64,000 nt of DNA, taken from contig NZ_JAFNIH010000019.1 of NCBI RefSeq assembly GCF_019160155.1, positions 310,001-374,000 on the forward strand, in the 5' to 3' direction. Below the pieces are notes generated by a model, which did no database searches, was not told the DNA's origin, and saw nothing but the letters and a program-made list of their open reading frames with translations. Below are positions 27,011 through 34,493 of this stretch, piece by piece; position 1 is the stretch's first letter, and every line of letters starts with the position of its first letter. Source of the stretch: Pinisolibacter aquiterrae (GTDB lineage: Bacteria; Pseudomonadota; Alphaproteobacteria; Rhizobiales; Ancalomicrobiaceae). A program made the translations under genes and the position numbers.

Positions 27011-27910
27011 ATGCCGACCGTTCTCGTCGCCGGCGCCGCCGTGCAGGACTTCATCTACCGCTTCGACGCGGCGCCCGCGCGCGGCACCAAGGGTCGCGCC
27101 AAGGACTTCATCTCGATCGGCGGCGGTTCCGGTGCCAATGCCGCGGTCGCGGTGGTCCGTCTCGGCGGCAAGGGCCAGGTTCTCGCGCCGCTCGGCGACG
27201 ATCTGATCGGCGAGATGATCATCCGCGGCCTGCACGCCGAGGGCGTCGACACCTCCAAGATGCTGCGCATTCCCGGCCGTGAATCCCCGGTCTGTTCCTC
27301 GATCGTCGACGGCGACGGCGAACGCACCATTCTGACCTGGCATCCGCCCCAGGTCGCGCCGCCCGAGATCGACGACCCCGACGCCCTCGTCGCCGACGTC
27401 GACGCGGTGATGACCGACGACCGCTATCCCTCGATCGCCGTGCCCCTGCTCGAGGCCGCCAAGAAGCGCGGCATTCCCGGCGTGCTCGACGGCGACCGCG
27501 CCGAGGGCGATGCGCCGCAGATGATCCGTGCCGCCTCGCACGTCGTCTTCGGCACCCCGGGCCTGCGCGGCTCCTCCGGCCTCTCCGACCCGACCAAGGG
27601 CCTCTTGGCCATGCGCAAGGTCACCGACGCCTTCATCGCCGTGACGCTCGGTTCCGGCGGCGTGCTCTGGCTCGACGGCGAGCGGGTCCGCCGCCTCCAG
27701 TCCTTCCCGGTCCATGCGGTCGACACGCTCGGCGCCGGCGACACCTTCCACGGCGCCTTCGCCCTCGCGCTCGCCGAGAAGATGCCCGAACCCGAGGCGC
27801 TGCGCTTCGCCTCCGCCGTCGCCGCGATCAAGTGCTCGCGCTTCGGCGGCCGCGCCGGCGTGCCGACCCGCGCCGAGGTCGAGGAATTCCTCGCCGCCCA
27901 TCCCGCGTGA
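27011..27910 (+). CDS. PfkB family carbohydrate kinase
   Basis: A 299-residue ribokinase-fold sugar kinase. Motif 1 is GGGSGANAAVAVVRLGG near 38-54, and the ATP/anion-hole motif DTLGAGDTFHGAF lies at 238-250 with the catalytic Asp245. Substrate is not evident; relatives phosphorylate ribose, fructose derivatives, sulfofructose or nucleosides. The gene stands alone with an AT-rich promoter region just upstream and a terminator 43 bp downstream. Confidence 0.88.
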   Translation: MPTVLVAGAAVQDFIYRFDAAPARGTKGRAKDFISIGGGSGANAAVAVVRLGGKGQVLAPLGDDLIGEMIIRGLHAEGVDTSKMLRIPGRESPVCSSIVDGDGERTILTWHPPQVAPPEIDDPDALVADVDAVMTDDRYPSIAVPLLEAAKKRGIPGVLDGDRAEGDAPQMIRAASHVVFGTPGLRGSSGLSDPTKGLLAMRKVTDAFIAVTLGSGGVLWLDGERVRRLQSFPVHAVDTLGAGDTFHGAFALALAEKMPEPEALRFASAVAAIKCSRFGGRAGVPTRAEVEEFLAAHPA

Positions 27911-27953
27911 TCGAAACGACGATCGCGAAAGGAAGATGGGCGCGAAAGGAAGA

Positions 27954-27976
27954 CGGGGGCCGACGGCCCCCGTTTT
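27954..27976 (+). terminator. Intrinsic terminator after the PfkB gene
   Basis: Stem CGGGGGCC / GGCCCCCG with a 3-nt loop followed by four T; it may also end the converging cytochrome b561 transcript less efficiently. Confidence 0.8.
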
Positions 27977-28005
27977 CGTGTCTGTCGATGCGCGTTCGCC
28001 GCCCG

Positions 28006-28707
28006 TCAGCGGGCGATCCAGATCCCGCCCCAGACGATCAGTCCGGCCGCGACGAGACAGCCGATCGCCAGCCCGATCGACCCCGGCGTCGCCGCGGCCA
28101 TGTCGGCATAATCACGCGCCGGCTTGCGGCCGGTCACCATCGCCGGCGCCAACCGCTCCTTCTTCACGACGGAGTGGAACGCCACCGCCGCCAGATGCAG
28201 GACGATCGCGATCAGCAGGAGATCGAAGGCCTGATGATGGATCCGATGGGCGAGAGAGACCGCCGCATCGGAGAGCTTCGCCGAGAGCGGACCCTCGATG
28301 ATCATCCGATCGGTGTCGGCGTTGAAGAGACCGGAGAGCCCCATCACCGCCGCGAGCCCGAGCAGTACCATCACCATCCACCCGCCGAGCGGATTGTGGC
28401 CGAGGTAGTGGGCCTCGCGCCCGCGCAGGAGATCGAGCCCGTAGCGGATGGTCGCGAGCGGCGCGCGCAGGAACCCCGCGAACCGCGCCGTCGATCCCCC
28501 GACCAGTCCCCACAGCAGCCGGAACACCACCAGCACCAGAACCGCGTAGCCGTTCCAGACGTGCCAGGCGACGTTGCCGGCGCCGTATTTGTTGGAGACC
28601 CAGGCCGAGACCACCGTCGCCACCAGCGCCCATTTGAAGAGGCGCGTCGGCCCGTCCCAGGCGAGAACCTGCGGCGCGGCGGACGACGAAACGGTGGCGT
28701 CGGTCAT
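28006..28707 (-). CDS. Cytochrome b561-type membrane protein
   Basis: A 233-residue dihaem cytochrome b561 (Ni/Fe-hydrogenase b-type fold). Four or five membrane helices are visible, with haem-ligand His candidates in NVAWHVWNGYAV, LAHRIHHQAFDLLL and IVLHLAAVAFHSVV. It would carry electrons in the inner membrane. It begins 8 bp after the stop of the cytochrome c' gene, so they form an operon and likely a redox pair. Start ATG 28707 gives MTDATVSSSAAPQVLAWD; the frame is open upstream into the cytochrome c' gene. Confidence 0.9.
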   Translation of the reverse strand: MTDATVSSSAAPQVLAWDGPTRLFKWALVATVVSAWVSNKYGAGNVAWHVWNGYAVLVLVVFRLLWGLVGGSTARFAGFLRAPLATIRYGLDLLRGREAHYLGHNPLGGWMVMVLLGLAAVMGLSGLFNADTDRMIIEGPLSAKLSDAAVSLAHRIHHQAFDLLLIAIVLHLAAVAFHSVVKKERLAPAMVTGRKPARDYADMAAATPGSIGLAIGCLVAAGLIVWGGIWIAR

Positions 28708-28715
28708 GGCTCGCC

Positions 28716-29153
28716 TCACTTCTTGACGCGATAGTCGTCGTGACAGGCCTTGCAGTTGCCCAGCACCTTGGGGAAGTTCGCCTTGAACGAGGCCTGATCG
28801 GTGATCGCCGCCGAGGCGGTCTCCGAGTCGGTCTTCAGCTTGGCGAAGATCCCGTCGAACTTGGTCTTCTCGTCCCAGATCTTCGGCGACGCCTCGGTCT
28901 TGCCGGTGCGGGAGTTGTCGGGGAAGAGGCCCGGCAGCTTGGCCGCCCCCTCCGCGTAGGTCGCCAGCGTCGCCTTGACCTTGGCCAGGTCGAACGGCGC
29001 CTCGCCCTTCATCATCGCCACCACCGGCCGGGTCTCGTCGCCGAAGCCCTTGAGGATGGTCTGGCGCTCGCCGAGCGCGTCGGCCGCGAAGGCCGCACCG
29101 ACCGAGACGCCGGCCGTCAGGCCGACCAGGGCGAGAATCTGCAAGGTCTTCAT
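28716..29153 (-). CDS. Cytochrome c' (class II c-type cytochrome)
   Basis: A 145-residue periplasmic cytochrome with signal peptide (MKTLQILALVGLTAGVSVGAAFA, cleavage about residue 23) and the C-terminal haem site CKACH at 134-138 typical of the four-helix-bundle class II type. Members bind NO or shuttle electrons. Start is ATG 29153, which begins the signal peptide; upstream codons in frame lack it. The adjacent cytochrome b561 gene is a usual partner of such proteins. Confidence 0.93.
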   Translation of the reverse strand: MKTLQILALVGLTAGVSVGAAFAADALGERQTILKGFGDETRPVVAMMKGEAPFDLAKVKATLATYAEGAAKLPGLFPDNSRTGKTEASPKIWDEKTKFDGIFAKLKTDSETASAAITDQASFKANFPKVLGNCKACHDDYRVKK

Positions 29154-29282
29154 GAAACACACCTCTCCGTCGACGCCACCGTGCTCTCTGCGGGGCGCCT
29201 TCCACCCATGCTGCATCGCACACGGGACGAGGGGGCTCCAATGAACTCTGCGTGAGTCGACCGCGTCCCGTGGTCGCGGGAT

Positions 29283-30878
29283 TTACCCTTTCTGGTAGTC
29301 CTTGACGTCGGTGAATCTCAGCATGTCCCAGCGATCCTGCTCGTATTTGAGCGCGAAGGTCGAAGTCGCCAGATAGACCGGGTCGCCGTCGAGATCGGTG
29401 CACATGGCCGAGGTGTCGCGCCGGCCGAACTCGTCGACCTTGGCCGGCTCGTCGGACGTGACCCAACGCGCCACCGCGAAACGGGTCTGCTCGAACGAGA
29501 TCTCGAGCCCGTATTCCGCCCCCATCCGCTCCTTGAGCACGTCGAGCTGGAGGTTGCCGACCACGCCGACGATCGGCTGCGAGCCGTCGCGCGGCTGGAA
29601 CACCTGGACGACGCCCTCTTCCGCCATCTGCTGGAGCGCCTCCTTGAGCTTCTTCGCCTTCATCGCGTCGGCGACGCGGACCCGGCGCAGGATCTCCGGC
29701 GCGAAGGACGGCACGCCGCGGAACACCAGATCCTCGCCCTCGGTCAGCGTGTCGCCGATGCGCAGCGTGCCGTGGTTGGGCAGGCCGACGATGTCGCCGG
29801 CGAAGGCCTCGTCGGCGATCGAGCGATCCTGCGCGAAGAAGAACTGCGGCGCCGTGAGCCCGATCGTCTTGCCGGTGCGCACGAGCTTCACCCGCATGCC
29901 GCGCGTGAGCTTGCCCGAGCAGACCCGCATGAAGGCGATGCGGTCGCGATGGTTCGGATCCATGTTCGCCTGGATCTTGAAGACGAAGCCGCTCATCTTC
30001 GGCTCCTTCGCCTCGACGACCCGGCTCGCCGCGTGTTGCTCACGCGGCGGCGGCGCGAAGCGGCCGACCGCGTCGATCAGATCCTGCACGCCCATGTCCC
30101 TGAGCGCCGAGCCGAAATAGACCGGCGTCATGTGCCCCTCGAGGAAGGACTGGAGCACGAAGGGCTTGGCCGCCCCTTGCGCCAGCTCCACCTCGTCCTT
30201 GAACTGGGCGAAGTCGTGCGGCGGCAGCAGCGCCTCGATGCGCGGATCGTCCGGCCCGGAGACCGGAATGCTCTCTTCCGCGTCCTTCAGGCGAATGGTG
30301 TTCGTGTCGAGATCGTAGGTCCCGGCGAAGGCCTTGCCGCGCCCGATCGGCCAGCACTTCGGCGTGGTGTCGAGGGCGAGCGAATTCTCGATGTCGTCGA
30401 GAAGCTCGAACGGATCCATCGTCTCGCGGTCCATCTTGTTGATGAACGTGACGATCGGAATGTCGCGCAGACGGCACACCTCGACCAGCTTCAAGGTCCG
30501 CGCCTCGACGCCCTTGGCCGCGTCGAGCACCATCACGGCGGCGTCGACGGCGGTGAGCGTCCGGTAAGTGTCCTCCGAGAAGTCCTCGTGACCGGGCGTG
30601 TCGAGCAGGTTGAAGACGTGGCCGCCATATTCGAAGGTCATGACCGAGGTCACGACCGAAATGCCGCGCTCCTTCTCGATCCCCATCCAGTCCGACCGCG
30701 TCTGCCGCCGGTCGCCCTTGGCGCGCACCTGTCCCGCGAGCTGGATCGCGCCGCCGAAGAGCAGCAGCTTCTCGGTCAGCGTCGTCTTGCCGGCGTCCGG
30801 ATGCGAGATGATCGCGAAGGTGCGGCGACGGGCGACGGGATCGGCGGCGCTGTCGTGCGCCGGAAGATGAGCGGACAT
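29283..30878 (-). CDS. prfC: Peptide chain release factor 3
   Basis: A 531-residue translational GTPase that recycles RF1/RF2 after termination. G1 is SHPDAGKTT, G2/3 DTPGHEDFSEDTYR and G4 NKMD, followed by domains with QANMDPNHRDRIAFMRVCSGK and the C-terminal GNLQLDVLKERM. Length matches the family (about 529). Start is ATG 30878 (MSAHLPAHDSAADPVARRRTFAIISHP). It is transcribed away from the ArsR-SRPBCC gene, with 162 bp between starts. Confidence 0.96.
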   Translation of the reverse strand: MSAHLPAHDSAADPVARRRTFAIISHPDAGKTTLTEKLLLFGGAIQLAGQVRAKGDRRQTRSDWMGIEKERGISVVTSVMTFEYGGHVFNLLDTPGHEDFSEDTYRTLTAVDAAVMVLDAAKGVEARTLKLVEVCRLRDIPIVTFINKMDRETMDPFELLDDIENSLALDTTPKCWPIGRGKAFAGTYDLDTNTIRLKDAEESIPVSGPDDPRIEALLPPHDFAQFKDEVELAQGAAKPFVLQSFLEGHMTPVYFGSALRDMGVQDLIDAVGRFAPPPREQHAASRVVEAKEPKMSGFVFKIQANMDPNHRDRIAFMRVCSGKLTRGMRVKLVRTGKTIGLTAPQFFFAQDRSIADEAFAGDIVGLPNHGTLRIGDTLTEGEDLVFRGVPSFAPEILRRVRVADAMKAKKLKEALQQMAEEGVVQVFQPRDGSQPIVGVVGNLQLDVLKERMGAEYGLEISFEQTRFAVARWVTSDEPAKVDEFGRRDTSAMCTDLDGDPVYLATSTFALKYEQDRWDMLRFTDVKDYQKG

Positions 30879-31004
30879 GGGCGTTCTCGGGAGCATCGAG
30901 GGCGCGCGCGGCCGTTCCGCGCGTACGTGGGTGGGAATGCCGGGGATGGGCGCTCCTGTCAACCGATCGCACCCGCGCGTCGTCGATCCGCGACCGGAGG
31001 CGGC

Positions 31005-31033
31005 TTGACATGTGACCATATGGTCACCTATCG
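31005..31033 (+). promoter_or_regulatory. Promoter with embedded palindromic operator for arsR-SRPBCC
   Basis: A consensus -35 TTGACA (31005-31010) is followed exactly 17 bp later by CTATCG (31028-31033). The spacer is filled by the perfect 16-bp palindrome GTGACCATATGGTCAC (31012-31027), the form expected for an ArsR-family dimer. The coding start at 31041 lies only 7 bp beyond the -10, so the transcript should be leaderless or nearly so. Binding is inferred. Confidence 0.75.
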
Positions 31034-31040
31034 TCTCCCC

Positions 31041-31814
31041 ATGGACGACGTCTTCGACGCGCTCGCTCACCCGATCCGCCGGGATCTGCTCGACGCCCTT
31101 CGCGAGAAGGACGGGCAGACCCTCGGCGAACTCGAGCGCCGCCACGCGGTCACCCGCTTCGCGGTGATGAAACACCTGCGCCTGCTCGAGGAGGCCGGGC
31201 TGGTGACGTCCCTCAAGACGGGGCGCGAGAAGCGTCACTATCTCAACCCCGCGCCGATCCAGAGGATCGTCGATCGATGGGTCTCGCGTTACGCGGCCCC
31301 CTTCGTTCGCACCATGGTCGATCTCGCCGAAACCTTCGAAAGAGGTGCCGCAATGTCGCGTCCCGGTCCGAAACACGTATGGGAGATCTTCGTCCGCGCC
31401 GCGCCCGAGGAAATCTGGACGGTCCTGACCGACGACGCCCGGACGCCGCTCTGGCAGCATTTCGACATGACCTCGAAGACCGATTGGCGGCCGGGCGGCG
31501 CCATCACCTTCTTCGTCGGCGACCGACCGATGATCGTCGGCGAAATCCTGGAGCTGGAACCGCCGCGCCGGCTGGTTCATTCCTTCTCCGCCCGCTGGGC
31601 GCCCGACGTCGCCGCCGACGCCCCCTCGCGCGTGACCTGGGAGTTGCTCCCCATCGGCGCGACGGCCACCAAATTGGTCCTGACCCACGACGATTTCGAA
31701 GGCGAGACCGCCACCAGCCGCGCCGTCGGCGGCGGCTGGCCCGAGGCCCTGTCGCGTCTCAAGACCCTGGTGGAGACGGGCGAACCCTTCCTCATGCCGC
31801 CGCAGCACGGCTGA
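31041..31814 (+). CDS. ArsR-type winged helix fused to SRPBCC (AHSA1) domain
   Basis: A 257-residue one-chain regulator. Residues 1-105 are an ArsR winged helix (MDDVFDALAHPIRRDLLDAL, VTRFAVMKHLRLLEEAGLVTSLKTGR) without the Cys metal sites. Residues about 113-250 form an AHSA1/START-like ligand pocket (HVWEIFVRAAPEEIWTVLTD, VHSFSARWAP, WPEALSRLKTLVETGE). Fusions of this kind occur in the family, where the two parts are more often adjacent genes. I start it at ATG 31041; the ATG at 31020 lies inside the operator. It probably senses a hydrophobic ligand and represses itself; no clear target gene is adjacent. Confidence 0.85.
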   Translation: MDDVFDALAHPIRRDLLDALREKDGQTLGELERRHAVTRFAVMKHLRLLEEAGLVTSLKTGREKRHYLNPAPIQRIVDRWVSRYAAPFVRTMVDLAETFERGAAMSRPGPKHVWEIFVRAAPEEIWTVLTDDARTPLWQHFDMTSKTDWRPGGAITFFVGDRPMIVGEILELEPPRRLVHSFSARWAPDVAADAPSRVTWELLPIGATATKLVLTHDDFEGETATSRAVGGGWPEALSRLKTLVETGEPFLMPPQHG

Positions 31815-31821
31815 ACGCATC

Positions 31822-31845
31822 GGCGCGCGACGAACGCCGCGCGCC
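31822..31845. terminator. Hairpin between convergent arsR-SRPBCC and rpoH
   Basis: Stem GGCGCGCG / CGCGCGCC lies in the 35-bp gap between the two stop codons. No T-run follows on either strand, so it is a weak or Rho-assisted terminator at best. Confidence 0.4.
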
Positions 31846-31849
31846 CCGG

Positions 31850-32734
31850 TCACGCCGGCGCGAGGGCCTTCGCCGCGCCCTTCTTGACCGCCTCCTGCAC
31901 CTTCTCGAAGGCGCGGACCTCGATCTGGCGGACGCGTTCGCGGGAGATGCCGAATTCGGTCGAGAGATCCTCGAGCGTGATCGGATCCTCGGCGAGGCGT
32001 CGCGCCTCGAAGATGCGGCGTTCACGGTCGTTGAGCACATCGAGCGCCGAGGCGAGCAGCGCCTTGCGCCCGTCGAGCTCCTGGCGATCGGCGAGCTGGG
32101 TCTCCTGGTCGTCGGCATGGTCGACCAGCCAGTCCTGCCACTCCGCGCCTTCCTCGTCGGAGCGGACCGGCGCGTTGAGCGAGGCGTCGCCGCCGAGACG
32201 GCGGTTCATCGAGATCACGTCGTTCTCGGTCACGCCGAGTTTGGTGGCGATGGTCTTGACCTGATCGGGATGGAGATCGCCCTCGTCGAGGGCGTGAATC
32301 TGGCTCTTCACCCGCCGCAGATTGAAGAAGAGGCGCTTCTGATTGGCGGTGGTGCCCATCTTCACGAGGCTCCACGAGCGCAGGATGTACTCCTGGATCG
32401 CCGCCTTGATCCACCACATCGCATAGGTCGCGAGCCGGAAGCCCTTCTCGGGCTCGAACCGCTTGACCGCCTGCATCAGGCCGACGTTGCCCTCCGAGAT
32501 CACTTCCGAGATCGGCAGGCCATAGCCGCGATAGCCCATCGCGATCTTGGCGACGAGACGGAGGTGGGAGGTGACGAGTTTTTCCGCCGCGGTCGGGTCC
32601 TCGTGCTCGCGCCAGCGCTTGGCGAGCATGTATTCTTCCTGAGGCTGGAGCATCGGGAAGCGACGGATTTCGTCGAGATACCGCGACAGGCCGCCTTCGA
32701 GAGAGGCGAGCGCGGGAAGTGAAGCACGGGCCAT
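31850..32734 (-). CDS. rpoH: RNA polymerase heat-shock sigma factor (sigma-32)
   Basis: A 294-residue group-3-like sigma factor. Region 2 reads EKLVTSHLRLVAKIAMGYRGYGLPISEVISEGNVGLMQAVKRFEPEKG in pieces typical for RpoH, the RpoH box QKRLFFNLRR lies near 131-140, and region 4 ends with SREISRERVRQIE-like sequence (FGISRERVRQIEVRAFEK). It directs transcription of heat-shock genes. Start ATG 32734 gives MARASLPALASLEGGLSRYLDEI. Many alphas carry more than one rpoH; another copy could exist elsewhere. It is transcribed in line with rluD, 200 bp away. Confidence 0.95.
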   Translation of the reverse strand: MARASLPALASLEGGLSRYLDEIRRFPMLQPQEEYMLAKRWREHEDPTAAEKLVTSHLRLVAKIAMGYRGYGLPISEVISEGNVGLMQAVKRFEPEKGFRLATYAMWWIKAAIQEYILRSWSLVKMGTTANQKRLFFNLRRVKSQIHALDEGDLHPDQVKTIATKLGVTENDVISMNRRLGGDASLNAPVRSDEEGAEWQDWLVDHADDQETQLADRQELDGRKALLASALDVLNDRERRIFEARRLAEDPITLEDLSTEFGISRERVRQIEVRAFEKVQEAVKKGAAKALAPA

Positions 32735-32934
32735 GGAGCAGCGCCCTTTCCGATCTCTGTGGGGGACGTATCCCCCGAGGAACCCCCGACCCTTCGGCGG
32801 GTTCCGGCCTTCGGCGCCCCTTCCTGGGCACGCCGGGGTGAGATCATACGGCAACTCTCGGCGAAAATGCGACCATCTTCGCCATCACGTCCGCTCGAGG
32901 AGCCCGTGACCCGAGGTCGCGCCGGCCGAAAGAC

Positions 32935-34113
32935 TCAATCGAGAGTGCGCAGCGCCTCGACCAGACGCTCCATGTCCTCGGGCATCTCCGCCTCGAAGCG
33001 CATCACCTTCTTCCGGCCCGAGGGATGGGCGAAGGCGAGCAGAAAGGCATGGAGCGCCTGCCGGTTCAGCGCCTTCAGCGCCTCCGCCGCCTCCGGCGCG
33101 ATCCGCTCGAGCTTGTCGAGCTTGGTGCGGAAGCCCGAGCCGTAGAGATCGTCGCCGAGGAGCGGATGGCCGATCTCGGCCATGTGGACGCGGATCTGAT
33201 GGGTGCGCCCGGTCTCGAGCGAGCACTCGACGAGGCTCGCCACCGGGCCGGCCTCCGCCTCGCGGATCTTGGCGCCGGGCCGCGGCGCCCCGAAGGTCTC
33301 GAGCACCCGGAAATGGGTGATCGCCTCGCGCCCGCCCGACTTCACCGCCGCCATCGCCTGACGATTGCGCGGATCGCGGCCGATCTGGGTGGTGATGGTG
33401 CCTTCCATGTACTTCGGCACGCCCCAGACCACCGCGTGATAGGCGCGCTCGAGCGGCCCGGTGCGGCCGTGATCGGCGAATTGCGCGGCGAGGCTCTGGT
33501 GCGCGCGGTCGGTCTTGGCGACCACCATCAGCCCGGACGTGTCCTTGTCGAGGCGATGGACGATGCCCGGCCGCTCGACCCCGCCGATGCCGGAGAGCGA
33601 GCCCTTGCAGTGGTGGAGGAGCGCGTTGACCAGCGTTCCCGAGGCATTGCCGGCGCCGGGATGGACGACGAGCCCGGCCGGCTTCATCAGCACCACCACG
33701 TCGTCGTCCTCGTGGACGATGTCGAGCGGAATGTCCTCCGGCTCCGGCTTCGCCACCGCCGGCGCCGGCAGATCGACGACGATCCGGCCGCCTGCGTTGA
33801 TCTTGCGCGAGGCCTCGGTTACCAAGGTGCCGTCGAGCGTCACCCGGCCCTCGCCGATCAAGGCCTTCAGCCGCGATCGGGAGAGCGAGGGGATGCGTCG
33901 CGCCAGCGCCGCGTCGAGCCGTTCGGCCGAGGCTTCCGCCTCGATTTCGATGTCGATCGGTCCGGCCGTCGGCGCGGACGCCGCGCTCTCGTCCTCGGTC
34001 TCGTCGAGATCGTCGGCGGGCATCGCGGCATCCACCTCGGGCAGGCCGGCGGCGTCGGCCTCGTAGGCCGCGGCGATCCGCGCCATCCGCTCCCGCTTCG
34101 TCTCTCTCACCAT
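32935..34113 (-). CDS. rluD: RluA/RluD family pseudouridine synthase
   Basis: A 392-residue enzyme that isomerises uridines in 23S rRNA (positions 1911, 1915, 1917 in E. coli for RluD). An acidic N-terminal extension (1-50) precedes an S4 RNA-binding domain (about 60-115: ERLDAALARRIPSLSRSRLKALI) and the catalytic domain with HRLDKDTSGL near 190-199 containing the catalytic Asp. The ETGRTHQIRVHM motif is near 300. The divergent DUF6476 gene starts 20 bp away. Position assignment is by similarity only. Confidence 0.92.
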   Translation of the reverse strand: MVRETKRERMARIAAAYEADAAGLPEVDAAMPADDLDETEDESAASAPTAGPIDIEIEAEASAERLDAALARRIPSLSRSRLKALIGEGRVTLDGTLVTEASRKINAGGRIVVDLPAPAVAKPEPEDIPLDIVHEDDDVVVLMKPAGLVVHPGAGNASGTLVNALLHHCKGSLSGIGGVERPGIVHRLDKDTSGLMVVAKTDRAHQSLAAQFADHGRTGPLERAYHAVVWGVPKYMEGTITTQIGRDPRNRQAMAAVKSGGREAITHFRVLETFGAPRPGAKIREAEAGPVASLVECSLETGRTHQIRVHMAEIGHPLLGDDLYGSGFRTKLDKLERIAPEAAEALKALNRQALHAFLLAFAHPSGRKKVMRFEAEMPEDMERLVEALRTLD

Positions 34114-34133
34114 TGCCGAGATCTCGCTCCCCG

Positions 34134-34493
34134 ATGACCAATCCCAATTTCGAAGACGACGAAAAGCCCCTCGACGCCGCCCAACTCCGCCTTCAGGCCA
34201 AGTTGAAGAGACTGCTCCTGGGCTCCACCGCCGTGATGGTCATCGGGTTCGTGGCGGTCTTCGCCGCGATCTTCTATCGCGTCACCCGCGTCGATGTGAA
34301 GCCCGCCGTGACCTTCGATCACCCGATCATCGCCGAACTGCCGCTGCCGGAGGGCGCCCGCGTCACCGCGACCCGCCTCGACGGCGACCGTATGACGGTG
34401 ACGCTCGAGAGCCCGAAGGGCGCCGCGATCCTGATCGTCGACATCACCACCATGAAGGTGATCCGCCGGCTCGATCTCACGGCCGGGAAGTGA
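34134..34493 (+). CDS. DUF6476-like small membrane protein
   Basis: A 119-residue protein with an acidic start (MTNPNFEDDEKPLD), one membrane helix at about 34-57 (LLLGSTAVMVIGFVAVFAAIFYRV) and a beta-rich periplasmic C-terminus of about 60 residues. A similar protein lies next to rluD in other Rhizobiales and is catalogued as DUF6476; the function is unknown. ATG 34134 is chosen over a TTG at 34113 that overlaps rluD. Its last 17 bp overlap, tail to tail, the acyltransferase gene. Confidence 0.75.
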   Translation: MTNPNFEDDEKPLDAAQLRLQAKLKRLLLGSTAVMVIGFVAVFAAIFYRVTRVDVKPAVTFDHPIIAELPLPEGARVTATRLDGDRMTVTLESPKGAAILIVDITTMKVIRRLDLTAGK

